A stretch of 33,278 bases of DNA from Methanosarcinales archaeon (lineage in GTDB: Archaea > Halobacteriota > Syntropharchaeia > Alkanophagales > Methanospirareceae), in NCBI GenBank assembly GCA_025464325.1, contig JAODGH010000046.1, forward strand, positions 1-33,278. Direction: 5' to 3'. Position numbers and translations under genes: made by a program. Positions within the stretch are counted from its first letter, which is position 1. Every line of letters begins with the position of its first letter. A model generated the notes under the pieces. It did no database searches. It was given only the letters and a program-made list of their open reading frames with translations, and was not told where the DNA came from. This document shows, piece by piece, positions 1 to 7,005 of the stretch.

Positions 1-8
1 CACTAAGC

Positions 9-1532
9 ATGGTAGAGAAGAGCATAGCGGAGATAAACGAGCGAATACGTGATGGAAGCGTTCATGTGGTCACTGCGGACAAAATGAGCGAGCTGGTGGA
101 AGAACTGGGTGCAGAGCGGGCGGCGCGGGAGGTTGATGTCGTTACCACCGGTACTTTTGGTCCTATGTGCTCTTCGGGCGTGTTTATCAATTTCGGTCAT
201 GCGGATCCACCGATAAAGATGCAGCGAGTATGGCTGAATGAAGTGGAGGCGTATACTGGTATCGCTGCAGTTGATGCGTATCTCGGAGCCGCGCAGCTAT
301 CCGAGGATAGAGGCGAGGAATACGGTGGCGGACATGTAATAGAGGACTTAGTAGCAGGGCGGCAGGTGGATCTGAGGGGTAAAGCCTACGGCACAGACTG
401 CTATCCCCGTAAGGAGATAGAGACAACACTATCGATAGAGGATCTGAATCAGGCGATAATGGTGAATCCAAGGAACGCGTATCAGCGTTATAATGTCGCG
501 ACTAACTCGACCGAGCGGACTCTTTATACCTACATGGGGACATTATTACCGAATTACCGGAACGCTAACTATTCTGGCGCCGGTGCACTATCACCACTGA
601 TAAATGATCCAGATTACGAGACAATAGGCCCCGGGACGCGGATATTCCTGTGCGGCACAAAGGGCTATGTGGTGGGGATGGGAACGCAACATGACCCCAC
701 TAAAGGCTTCGGTACGTTGATGGTCACGGGTAATCTCAAGGATATGAGCCCTGAATTCCTGCGAGGTGCAACCTTCTTTGGTTATGGGGCAACGCTCTAC
801 GTTGGTATCGGGGTACCCATACCCGTATTGAACGAGCGAATAGCACTGAAGACGGGAATACGGGATGCCGATATCAAGACCGAAGTGCTTGATTATGGCG
901 TCTGCCGACGCGAACGTCCGGTACTGCGCGAAGTTACTTACGAAGAGTTGAAATCAGGAACGATAGAGATACGGGGTAAAGAAGTACCGACCTCGCCACT
1001 CTCCAGTTTCTTTATGGCGAATCGTGTGGCGAAGGAGCTGAAGAGATGGATAGAACGCGGCGAGTTCCTTCTGACACTGCCTGTTGAACGTCTGCCCCGT
1101 GATACGCCTTTAAAGCCGATGAAACAGACAAAAGAGCTACCTCTGGTCAAAGATGTCATGATACGCGAAGTTAAGACGATAGGAGAGGACGCCACCATAG
1201 CAGATGCCGCTAAATTGATACTGGATACCCAGAACACGCATGTACCGGTCGTGGCAAAGGATGGCAGGCTGATCGGGATAGTAACTGCCTGGGATATCTC
1301 AACTGCGGTGGCGCAACGGCATGAAGGTCTGGCAGAGATAATGACGAGGAAGGTGATAACCGCCGACGAAGAGGAGCCCTTAGAACTGGTAATACGTAAA
1401 TTTGAGCATTACAACATATCAGCATTGCCGGTTGTTGACTCTAACAGGCGGGTTATCGGAATGGTAACAAGTGACGAGATAAGCAAATTGATAGGCAAAC
1501 GCAGGAGATGGGAATGGAAACTGAATCTCTAA
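9..1532 (+). CDS. Homocysteine biosynthesis protein (DUF39/HcyBio) with C-terminal CBS pair
   Basis: The family (type member MA1821 of Methanosarcina) makes homocysteine from aspartate semialdehyde and a sulfur donor in anaerobes that lack the usual acylhomoserine route; it is cytosolic. Residues 1 to about 370 are the DUF39 domain. The two cysteines expected of the family are visible at C54 (in TGTFGPMCSSG) and C131 (in YGTDCYPRKE). Two CBS motifs follow, about residues 383-440 (VKDVMIREVKTIGEDATI) and 445-500 (IMTRKVITADEEEP), likely sensing an adenylyl or similar ligand. The 507-aa length is normal for the CBS-bearing form. Only 8 bases lie upstream, so the start and ribosome site cannot be checked fully. 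The stop overlaps the convergent neighbour by 4 nt. The ferredoxin-domain partner often encoded next to this gene is not downstream; it could lie upstream of the window. Confidence 0.9.
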   Translation: MVEKSIAEINERIRDGSVHVVTADKMSELVEELGAERAAREVDVVTTGTFGPMCSSGVFINFGHADPPIKMQRVWLNEVEAYTGIAAVDAYLGAAQLSEDRGEEYGGGHVIEDLVAGRQVDLRGKAYGTDCYPRKEIETTLSIEDLNQAIMVNPRNAYQRYNVATNSTERTLYTYMGTLLPNYRNANYSGAGALSPLINDPDYETIGPGTRIFLCGTKGYVVGMGTQHDPTKGFGTLMVTGNLKDMSPEFLRGATFFGYGATLYVGIGVPIPVLNERIALKTGIRDADIKTEVLDYGVCRRERPVLREVTYEELKSGTIEIRGKEVPTSPLSSFFMANRVAKELKRWIERGEFLLTLPVERLPRDTPLKPMKQTKELPLVKDVMIREVKTIGEDATIADAAKLILDTQNTHVPVVAKDGRLIGIVTAWDISTAVAQRHEGLAEIMTRKVITADEEEPLELVIRKFEHYNISALPVVDSNRRVIGMVTSDEISKLIGKRRRWEWKLNL

Positions 1533-2530
1533 AAATGTAGTTCGGTCATAACTTTCATGCTCGCAATCGCACCTACAATCAGACTCGCATAGTACGTGCT
1601 CAATCTCAGCAATAACGTGAATAGCCCAAGCAGGGGGGTACCCACAAGCGTATGGTAGAGATATGCAATGCTGATCTCAGATATGCCACTGCTGCCCGGG
1701 CTCAATGGTAGTGCAGCAATAATGAGGATGATGAATTGTGCCGCGACGGAATAAATCCAGAACGGTTCTAAGCCCAGCCCGAGCAGCAGAAACGACGGTA
1801 TCGTGAATTCCACAAACCAGAACGTGATTGTGAGTATAAAGGCGATTATCAATGTTCTCTTACCTTCACGCTGGATTCTCTTATGCGCTTCATGGAAATT
1901 CTCCAGCTCCTGATAGAGCCAGTTGCGCACCCGTTCCATCTTGTGCACTTTTAGCTTTGAGAACAGCCAGTTAATGACATGTTTCAACTTGTCGGGCTTC
2001 GCCAGCCCATATGCGATCAGTATAACACCGAGCAGCAGGAGTATGCCAAAAGTTGTGAAGAATAACGAATGTTTTGGTATCACAGTTCGAAAGAATATGA
2101 AACTTATCGCGGCACCGACCATACCAACGATGAAATCCAGGGATCGCTCACCGACTACGACCGCGGTACTGTCGCCCACCGTGAGACCATTTCGTTTCAG
2201 CAGGTATATACGTACAGGTTCACCACCGAATTGAGACGGCGTTATGCACGCAGCGAACAGGCTGGCGAGAACTATCTTCACCGATTGCGTGTAACTCAAA
2301 TCATCGCGTGCACCCACAAAATCACTCAGCACCTTCTGCCTCAGGCTCCATATGAGCCATGCGAATATGTGTAAACTAAGAGCAGCTATAAGGAACAGGG
2401 GATTGATAGCTTTAATCGCCTCGAAAGTTGCGGATGTTATGCGGTAAGGCGAGAACATGAGGATATATACGAGTGAGAGTATGCTTATAGAAATAGAAGA
2501 TAGGAGTAACATCGTCTTACGACTTTCCAT
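1529..2530 (-). CDS. UPF0104 / lysylphosphatidylglycerol synthase TM-region family membrane protein
   Basis: A 333-aa polytopic membrane protein with about 8 hydrophobic segments, including residues ~7-27, 42-62, 125-147 and 160-178, and a cluster in the last 120 residues. The pattern matches COG0392 (YbhN/AglD-like; the membrane domain of MprF). The internal stretch ITPSQFGGEPVRIYLLKR and the late LPLSPGSSGISE are characteristic of this family, where the conserved G-E-P region sits in a membrane loop. Known relatives act on lipid-linked substrates (lipid flipping, dolichyl-phosphate sugar steps), but the substrate here cannot be told. It is transcribed towards the DUF39 gene and ends inside its stop codon. 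A TATA-like box about 65-70 bp upstream suggests its own promoter. It lacks the C-terminal soluble aminoacyl-transferase domain of MprF, so lysylation of lipids is not expected. Confidence 0.8.
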   Translation of the reverse strand: MESRKTMLLLSSISISILSLVYILMFSPYRITSATFEAIKAINPLFLIAALSLHIFAWLIWSLRQKVLSDFVGARDDLSYTQSVKIVLASLFAACITPSQFGGEPVRIYLLKRNGLTVGDSTAVVVGERSLDFIVGMVGAAISFIFFRTVIPKHSLFFTTFGILLLLGVILIAYGLAKPDKLKHVINWLFSKLKVHKMERVRNWLYQELENFHEAHKRIQREGKRTLIIAFILTITFWFVEFTIPSFLLLGLGLEPFWIYSVAAQFIILIIAALPLSPGSSGISEISIAYLYHTLVGTPLLGLFTLLLRLSTYYASLIVGAIASMKVMTELHF

Positions 2531-2593
2531 AAGTTAAAGTTTGAATCTGAGATTTAATTATTTGTTCAACACCAGGCCGCCAGGTCACGTACC

Positions 2594-2603
2594 TTTATAT
2601 ATG
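2594..2603 (-). promoter_or_regulatory. Candidate TATA box in the gap between adkA and the UPF0104 gene
   Basis: The + strand reads TTTATATATG; the minus strand reads CATATATAAA followed by GG. On the minus strand it would give a start near 2570 and a leader of about 40 nt for the membrane protein gene. The motif is nearly symmetric, so a rightward transcript into the GC-richer stretch 2640-2672 (antisense to adkA) is also possible. No other gene is visible in 2531-2683. Confidence 0.35.
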
Positions 2604-2683
2604 CCTTATTTCATGTGGAATGAAGGAGTGGAAAATATACCGCTGGAACGCGGGAACGTGCGGGGCAACAGATAAGTCAATGT

Positions 2684-3253
2684 TCAAAGCAGCCGTGCAA
2701 ACTCTTCGGCTGCTTCCTTTAGCCTGCCATTATGGTTCTTTATTATCTTAACAGCCGCACCGGTGAGGCATGAATAAACCGTTGACATCGCTCGGTTCAT
2801 GAACTGGTGCTCTTCTATGTCTGATAAATCCTCCACATCGCGCTTCCGTGTCTTGTCGCTGTGCCTACGTTCGATTATCTCCTCCGGTTTTGCTTCTATA
2901 AGCACGAACAGATCGGGATTCAGTTTCCTCAGTACGTATTCTGGCAGTCCGGGGAGATAACCCTCGGGTGTCTTTATCGTACAGTGGGTATCGATTATAA
3001 TGTGTTCGTCTCTTCTCCGCCATTCTGCTATCTTATCGCACGCATGCAACTGTATCTCACGCTGTTTAGACACCGATAGTTTACGCAATTCATCACGCAT
3101 ACGGACAATACCTTCATCGAGAGCCGCCTCGTACATTACATCCCCGTAGTTCCGCACACGGTATTTCTGTCCCCCCTCTTTCAGGTTCAATGCTTCTTTT
3201 ATTACCGTTGAGGACCCGGAGCCGGGCATTCCAGTCACAATCACCAGTGTCAT
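2684..3253 (-). CDS. adkA: Archaeal adenylate kinase
   Basis: Cytosolic ATP + AMP to 2 ADP phosphotransferase of the archaeal AdkA type. The P-loop is at the N-terminus (TGMPGSGSST), the AMP/substrate segment reads DTHCTIKTPEGYLPGLP, and DIEEHQFMNRA is the family's late conserved block. Its length (about 190 aa) equals methanogen AdkA. The open frame extends 9 nt further to a GTG at 3262, but the ATG at 3253 sits 3-4 nt after GGTG, a good Shine-Dalgarno match, whereas the GTG has AGGA too close; I prefer the ATG. Methanogen AdkA usually has GVPGVG at the P-loop; here it is GMPGSG, within normal P-loop limits. It follows the ABC ATPase gene by about 30 nt on the same strand, so it may be co-transcribed with the importer, though no functional tie is obvious. 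Confidence 0.9.
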   Translation of the reverse strand: MTLVIVTGMPGSGSSTVIKEALNLKEGGQKYRVRNYGDVMYEAALDEGIVRMRDELRKLSVSKQREIQLHACDKIAEWRRRDEHIIIDTHCTIKTPEGYLPGLPEYVLRKLNPDLFVLIEAKPEEIIERRHSDKTRKRDVEDLSDIEEHQFMNRAMSTVYSCLTGAAVKIIKNHNGRLKEAAEEFARLL

Positions 3254-3287
3254 TTTCACCACATTCCTATCTTACACACATGCGCTT

Positions 3288-4058
3288 TTAAATTATGCCT
3301 GTTTTTTTGTGCTCGGTAATGAGCAGTTTGAGCAGTTGCTCCCTGATAACGTTCGCCTCCACACTCGTTCGCTTACGCGGGCGTTTTATGCTGATATTCA
3401 TACATTCTACAATACGTCCCGGTCTAGCCGACATCACAACCACCCTGTCTGCGAGATAAACCGCTTCATCAACGCTGTGTGTGACGAATAATATGGTTTT
3501 ACCGGTCTGTTGCCAGATCTGCAACAGCTCCTCCTGCAGGATGTTCCGCGTCTGTGCATCCACGGACCCGAAAGGTTCGTCCATCAGGAGAATGGATGGC
3601 TCGGTTGCAAGTGCTCGTGCAATCGCCACTCGCTGTTTCATACCACCGGAGAGTTCATGTGGATAGTGATTCTCAAAGCCCTCCAGTCCCACCAGCTCGA
3701 TGTACTTCTTCGCTATTTCGCGCCGCTTTGCCGCTTCTATACCCTGCATCTGCAGTCCGAATTCCACGTTCTTCAATACTGTTCGCCACGGGAATAGCGA
3801 GAATTCCTGAAATACCATGCCCCTATCGGGTGATGGACCCCTCACTTCCTTACCATCTAAAATGATCTTACCGCTGGTTGGATAGTCTAAACCCGCGATC
3901 ATTCTCAGTAACGTCGTCTTCCCGCATCCTGAAGGACCAATAATACAGAGGAATTCGCCGGGTTTCACTTCGAGGTTTATATCCTTAAGTGCCGTTATAA
4001 CGCCCTCCTCTGACCTGAAGACCTTCGTTACTCCTCTAATCTCCAGCTTATGGTTCAT
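3288..4058 (-). CDS. ABC transporter ATP-binding protein, nitrate/sulfonate/taurine type
   Basis: Nucleotide-binding subunit of an importer of the TauB/SsuB class (256 aa, the usual size). Visible motifs in order: Walker A GPSGCGKTT (residues 41-49), Q-loop MVFQEFSLFPW (~81-91), signature LSGGMKQR (~136), Walker B SILLMDEPFG (~155-164) and switch histidine in FVTHSVDEAV (~193). The D-loop VDAQTR is typical of this subgroup. It lies two bases after the permease gene, so the three importer genes form one operon transcribed leftwards from about 5860. The ATPase alone does not reveal the substrate; relatives carry taurine, alkanesulfonates, nitrate, bicarbonate or thiamine precursors. The divergent APS-kinase-like gene makes a sulfur compound the best guess. 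Confidence 0.92.
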   Translation of the reverse strand: MNHKLEIRGVTKVFRSEEGVITALKDINLEVKPGEFLCIIGPSGCGKTTLLRMIAGLDYPTSGKIILDGKEVRGPSPDRGMVFQEFSLFPWRTVLKNVEFGLQMQGIEAAKRREIAKKYIELVGLEGFENHYPHELSGGMKQRVAIARALATEPSILLMDEPFGSVDAQTRNILQEELLQIWQQTGKTILFVTHSVDEAVYLADRVVVMSARPGRIVECMNISIKRPRKRTSVEANVIREQLLKLLITEHKKTGII

Positions 4059-4060
4059 AA

Positions 4061-4837
4061 TTATCCCTTAACTATCCCCCGCTTCCATTTAAATAACCGC
4101 TCTTCAACGAGATATCGGAATAAACGATCCAGACAGAGCGCCACCAGACCAAGAACAAGCATGTATGCTACCACGTAGTCCATCTGATGTAAAAAATAGA
4201 ATTTCTGGAACAGTCTGTAGCCGAGCCCACTCTCACTCACACCGAACATCTCCGCTGCCACCACACACATCCACCCCACTCCCATTCCAACTCGAGTGCC
4301 GGTAGCGATGAAAGGGAGCGCATAAGGGAAAGCGACATACTTTATCAGTTTCTTATCGTCTATGCAGCCGAGCACTCTGCCCGTCTCCACCAGTACCTTT
4401 GGCACATTGCGAAAACCTGTGTAGCTATCGATCAGTATAGGGAAAAAAGCGCCGATGAATATGATAAAACCCGCGGCATAATGCGTCAGATGGAACCATA
4501 CCATCGCGATGGGTATCCATGCAAGTGGCGGTATCGGTCTCAGGATCTCAATGATCGGATCCACCGCTCTGAATATCTTCGGGGACCACCCCATACCCAT
4601 CGCCAGAGGTAATGCTACCAGAAACGCCAGCGACAGACCTATAAAAAAATGAAGCAGACTGATCGCTACATCCTCTATTAAAAGATGCCTGAGCATGTAA
4701 ATAGAAAAAATAACGGCTGAGAACCGTGGTAACACCAACGTGTTCTTTATCACGTACCCAGCCATGAACTCCCAGAGCAGGATAACCGCAATCAGAAGTC
4801 CTAACCCCGGGAGATTCTCTCTTATCTGCGCATTCAT
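4061..4837 (-). CDS. ABC transporter permease, nitrate/sulfonate/taurine type
   Basis: Membrane subunit of the SsuC/TauC class, 258 aa with six predicted membrane segments, starting at residues ~11-30 and ending at ~222-240. The coupling-helix (EAA) loop is seen in the stretch VLVETGRVLGCIDDKKLIKY followed by VAFPYALPFIATGTRVGMG. RPIPPLAWIPIAMVWF is the strongly conserved TauC/SsuC block. Its ATG overlaps the stop of the binding-protein gene by 4 nt, so the two are translationally coupled. The protein should sit in the cytoplasmic membrane as a homodimer with the ATPase encoded just downstream. Confidence 0.9.
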   Translation of the reverse strand: MNAQIRENLPGLGLLIAVILLWEFMAGYVIKNTLVLPRFSAVIFSIYMLRHLLIEDVAISLLHFFIGLSLAFLVALPLAMGMGWSPKIFRAVDPIIEILRPIPPLAWIPIAMVWFHLTHYAAGFIIFIGAFFPILIDSYTGFRNVPKVLVETGRVLGCIDDKKLIKYVAFPYALPFIATGTRVGMGVGWMCVVAAEMFGVSESGLGYRLFQKFYFLHQMDYVVAYMLVLGLVALCLDRLFRYLVEERLFKWKRGIVKG

Positions 4838-5847
4838 TTACCCGCCATCACCTGGTCATAGAAACTGGTATTAAAGATTTTCTCGCGAGTTAGCATTTCC
4901 GTGCCTTTACTTTCGTATCTCGCTTTGTTCAGGTTATAGATCACTTTTGCATATTCTTCACCTGATTCTATCTCAAGATGCGGATCGTGAATCCATCGCA
5001 TATCTGTTACCGCTATCGAGCGTTTTATCGTTGATACATTTGCATGCTCCCACTTCGCATAGATCTCCGCTGCTTCATCTGGATGCGCAATCTCGTATTC
5101 CGTAGCACGGATATGCGTTCTTATGATCTGCTTGAGCAACTCCGGATGTTGTTTCATCATTTCACTACTTGCAACAAGGCAACAGCATGCATGGTTTGGC
5201 CACATCGAACCTGACCATTCAACGATCACACCATTACCCTCCTCCTCAATTATAGTGGGTGTGGGGCTCGGGAGGAACACCGCATCTACCGTCTTTGCAC
5301 CAATAGCAGTGGCAGCATCGCTCGGTCCCATCGCTTTTATGGTAACATCCGTCTTTGGATCTATTCCGTTATCTAAAAGCCATTTCGAAAGTATCGTGTG
5401 CTGAATGGAGCCTGGCGGGAACGTACCGATAGTCATACCCTTCAGAGAGCTGGGTCCCGAATAATTACCTGCAAGCTCCGGACGAATAACCAGCGCGGAC
5501 CCGTTCATCTGGACGCCTGCAACAATCCTCGCATCCAGCCCTTCATACATCGCCGCAATAGGCGGTGCAACACCAACATACGCTACATCAAGGTCACCGG
5601 AAAGCATCGCGTGCATCTCCGGAGGACCGGAAGGGAACTCTTTCATTTCAACCTTCTCTATACCGAATTTTGCCAGGTCTTCCTGCCACCAGCCCTTCTC
5701 GTATGCTAACATAGCTGCGATCTGATGCGTGCTTGGCTGATAGCCAATGGTGAGGGTTGTCTTCTTCTCTTCTATGCAACCTGCAGAGATCACAGCCACG
5801 GCGATCAGTGCCACAAAAATCATGCCTGCTATGGCTCTCTTTTCCAT
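4834..5847 (-). CDS. ABC transporter substrate-binding lipoprotein (NMT1/SsuA-like)
   Basis: Extracytoplasmic binding protein of 337 aa. The N-terminus has a positive start (MEKRAIAG), a hydrophobic core and a lipobox-like VISAGC with the acceptor Cys at about residue 23, so it is probably lipid-anchored outside the membrane. The mature part opens with LTIGYQPSTHQIAAMLAYEK, the typical first strand and helix of the NMT1/SsuA fold, then DVAYVGVAPPIAAM. About residue 214 there is an unusual run of three cysteines (NHACCCLVAS). A strong ribosome site (AGGGGGTGA) precedes the ATG, and it is the first gene of the importer operon. Substrate is unproven: sulfonate/taurine is suggested by class and by the neighbouring APS kinase, but nitrate-, bicarbonate- and thiamine-precursor-binding proteins share this fold. 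Confidence 0.88.
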   Translation of the reverse strand: MEKRAIAGMIFVALIAVAVISAGCIEEKKTTLTIGYQPSTHQIAAMLAYEKGWWQEDLAKFGIEKVEMKEFPSGPPEMHAMLSGDLDVAYVGVAPPIAAMYEGLDARIVAGVQMNGSALVIRPELAGNYSGPSSLKGMTIGTFPPGSIQHTILSKWLLDNGIDPKTDVTIKAMGPSDAATAIGAKTVDAVFLPSPTPTIIEEEGNGVIVEWSGSMWPNHACCCLVASSEMMKQHPELLKQIIRTHIRATEYEIAHPDEAAEIYAKWEHANVSTIKRSIAVTDMRWIHDPHLEIESGEEYAKVIYNLNKARYESKGTEMLTREKIFNTSFYDQVMAGK

Positions 5848-5882
5848 ACAATCACCCCCTAACGTAGAATCATAAATTTGAA

Positions 5883-5893
5883 TCTATATATGC
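5883..5893 (-). promoter_or_regulatory. TATA box for the ABC importer operon
   Basis: The minus strand reads GCATATATAGA, centred about 41 bp upstream of the binding-protein ATG. This would place transcription start near 5862, leaving room for the AGGGGGTGA ribosome site. Confidence 0.5.
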
Positions 5894-5953
5894 TTTTCTA
5901 TAATCGCACATATAGATGTACTATTGGGAATACCGGTACGCTTTAGCGCATAA

Positions 5954-5964
5954 CTTATTATAAT
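5954..5964 (+). promoter_or_regulatory. TATA-like box for the APS-kinase-family gene
   Basis: CTTATTATAAT is centred about 39 bp upstream of the ATG at 5998. The predicted leader is short (10-15 nt), and GGGGGAG lies inside the first codons rather than ahead of them, so near-leaderless translation is plausible. The 150-bp gap 5848-5997 thus holds two divergent promoters. Confidence 0.35.
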
Positions 5965-5997
5965 TCTGTACCAATATTTTACACGCTATTAAAAAAT

Positions 5998-6549
5998 ATG
6001 GGGGAGATGACCTGGGCGATATGGGTAACGGGTCTGCCGGGGAGTGGTAAGACTTCGATAACGCGCAAAGTACAGGATATGGTGGCAGATGTGAAAGTGC
6101 TTGAGCTCGATGAGATAAGACGATTCATAACGCCAAAGCCCACGTATTCGGAAGCCGAACGGGAGATAGTGTATGCTTCGCTGGTATATATGGCGAAATT
6201 ACTCGTTCTTGAGTGTAACAAACCGGTGATAATCGACGCCACGGCGAACAGGCGAAGATACCGGGATAGAGCACGTGCGAGTATTCCTAATTTCGCGGAG
6301 GTGTATGTGAAATGCTCCTTAGAGACGTGCATGGTCCGGGAACGTACCAGGACAGCAGTACATGCACCGCACGGGATATACCAGCATGCAGCGGAACGTG
6401 GTGCGACGGTGCCGGGTGTGAATGTACCATACGAAGAGCCACAGAATCCCGAGGTCATTGTGGATAGCGAGATTATGAGTGTGGAGGAGTGTGCAGCCCG
6501 AATAGAAGAGTTTCTGGTGAACCGGGGGTGGATTAAAAAGTCTGGGTAG
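5998..6549 (+). CDS. cysC: Adenylylsulfate (APS) kinase-family protein
   Basis: Likely phosphorylates APS to PAPS, or a close analogue, in the cytosol. The 183-aa length fits a stand-alone APS kinase. Seen in order: P-loop GLPGSGKTS (residues 12-20); LELDEIRRF (~35-43) in place of the usual DGDxxR; TYSEAERE (~49-56), equivalent to FSxAxR; RRYRDRAR (~87-94), matching the SPYRxxRDxAR block; VYVKCSLETCMVRE (~101-114); and VPYEEPQNPE (~147-156), the APYExPxNPE signature. GIYQHAAERG just before it aligns with GLYKKAxxGE. The P-loop (GLPGSG rather than GLSGAG) and the altered DGD motif make it a divergent member, so a different substrate cannot be excluded. It diverges from the sulfonate-type importer. 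An in-frame ATG at 6007 is an alternative start. Confidence 0.75.
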   Translation: MGEMTWAIWVTGLPGSGKTSITRKVQDMVADVKVLELDEIRRFITPKPTYSEAEREIVYASLVYMAKLLVLECNKPVIIDATANRRRYRDRARASIPNFAEVYVKCSLETCMVRERTRTAVHAPHGIYQHAAERGATVPGVNVPYEEPQNPEVIVDSEIMSVEECAARIEEFLVNRGWIKKSG

Positions 6550-6591
6550 CCAATCATCACATAGCATAAACATCTCCCCCCAATATTCTTG

Positions 6592-6629
6592 GTTACCGTA
6601 CAGAGCACACGTTACCGTACAGAGCACAC
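6592..6629. repeat. Tandem 19-nt repeat, two copies
   Basis: GTTACCGTACAGAGCACAC occurs twice with no gap (6592-6610 and 6611-6629). It lies just after the APS-kinase gene and just before dispersed repeat copy A. It duplicates part of the reading frame that begins with MEINCK on the minus strand. Confidence 0.9.
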
Positions 6630-6650
6630 TTTTCATACTCATGAGACGAT

Positions 6651-6853
6651 GATGATATTCACTGCATTTGCAATTAATCTCCATCAGCTCCTTAGCGTGA
6701 GCTATCTTCTTTTATCGGGAAAAATGAAGGGAAATGGGAAATAAAGGGTTTTTTAGGCGGTATAAGTGTGGGTTGGCGTGGTGCTACAGGTACTTATGGT
6801 ACGCGCGTAGGAAGTTGATGGGTAAATTGAAGTTTTTGGAAATGCTCTATAGT
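6651..6853 (+). repeat. Dispersed ~200-bp repeat, copy A
   Basis: This stretch matches the reverse complement of 32696-32898 over its whole length, about four positions in five by eye, with a few 1-2 nt indels. Long exact runs include AGCGTGAGCTATCTTCTTTT and GGAAGTTGATGGGTAAA. On the minus strand it carries the tail of one small reading frame and the start of another (MEINCKCSEYH, preceded by AAGGAG, ATG at 6684). In this copy the second frame soon runs into DNA antisense to the APS-kinase gene, so it is truncated. A 49-codon ORF also exists on the + strand (6734-6883) but its frame is not kept in copy B. Confidence 0.8.
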
Positions 6854-7005
6854 TGTTTGCTCCGATTCGGGCTTGTAGATTAGACTATCCGTTATATTAG
6901 ACTATCCGTTATTTTATACATATCGGGATAAATTTTCGAGAATTGGGCATACACGGTCTCTTCTGGAGTGCAATGTAATCTGCTTTCGATTTCCGCATCA
7001 ATCAT
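6794..7005 (-). pseudogene. Small gene broken by a 17-nt tandem duplication
   Basis: An ATG at 7003-7005 overlaps the stop of the 386-aa gene as ATGATTGA and opens a frame MIDAEIESRLHCTPEE that runs 37 codons to a TAA at 6892-6894. The 17-nt unit ATTAGACTATCCGTTAT is present twice in tandem (6879-6895, 6896-6912). Removing one copy restores a frame of about 65 codons that continues through KPESEQTTIEHFQKL and ends FTHQLPTRVP. The same end (EHFQKL, FTHQLPARVP, stop) is found in the other dispersed-repeat copy at about 32700-32755. No family is recognised. The overlap suggests co-expression with the 386-aa gene before the duplication. Confidence 0.5.
6879..6912. repeat. Exact 17-nt tandem duplication
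   Basis: ATTAGACTATCCGTTAT is repeated head-to-tail without spacer. Because 17 is not a multiple of three, it shifts the small minus-strand reading frame that crosses it. The remaining bases of the 6550-6997 gap hold the 19-nt tandem repeat and repeat copy A. Confidence 0.95.

Noticed and set aside
2622-2753. Rightward ORF MKEWKIYRWNAGTCGATDK after a TATA-like box
   Set aside because: It soon runs antisense to adkA and has no ribosome site; the TATA motif is better placed for the leftward membrane-protein gene.
5979-6608. 209-codon minus-strand ORF over the APS-kinase gene
   Set aside because: The + strand frame carries a P-loop and family signature; the antisense frame has only Ser/Thr-rich low-quality sequence.
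6734-6883. 49-codon + strand ORF in repeat copy A (MGNKGFFRRYKCGLAWCYRY)
   Set aside because: Copy B has frameshifting indels in this frame, while the minus-strand tail frame is kept in both copies.
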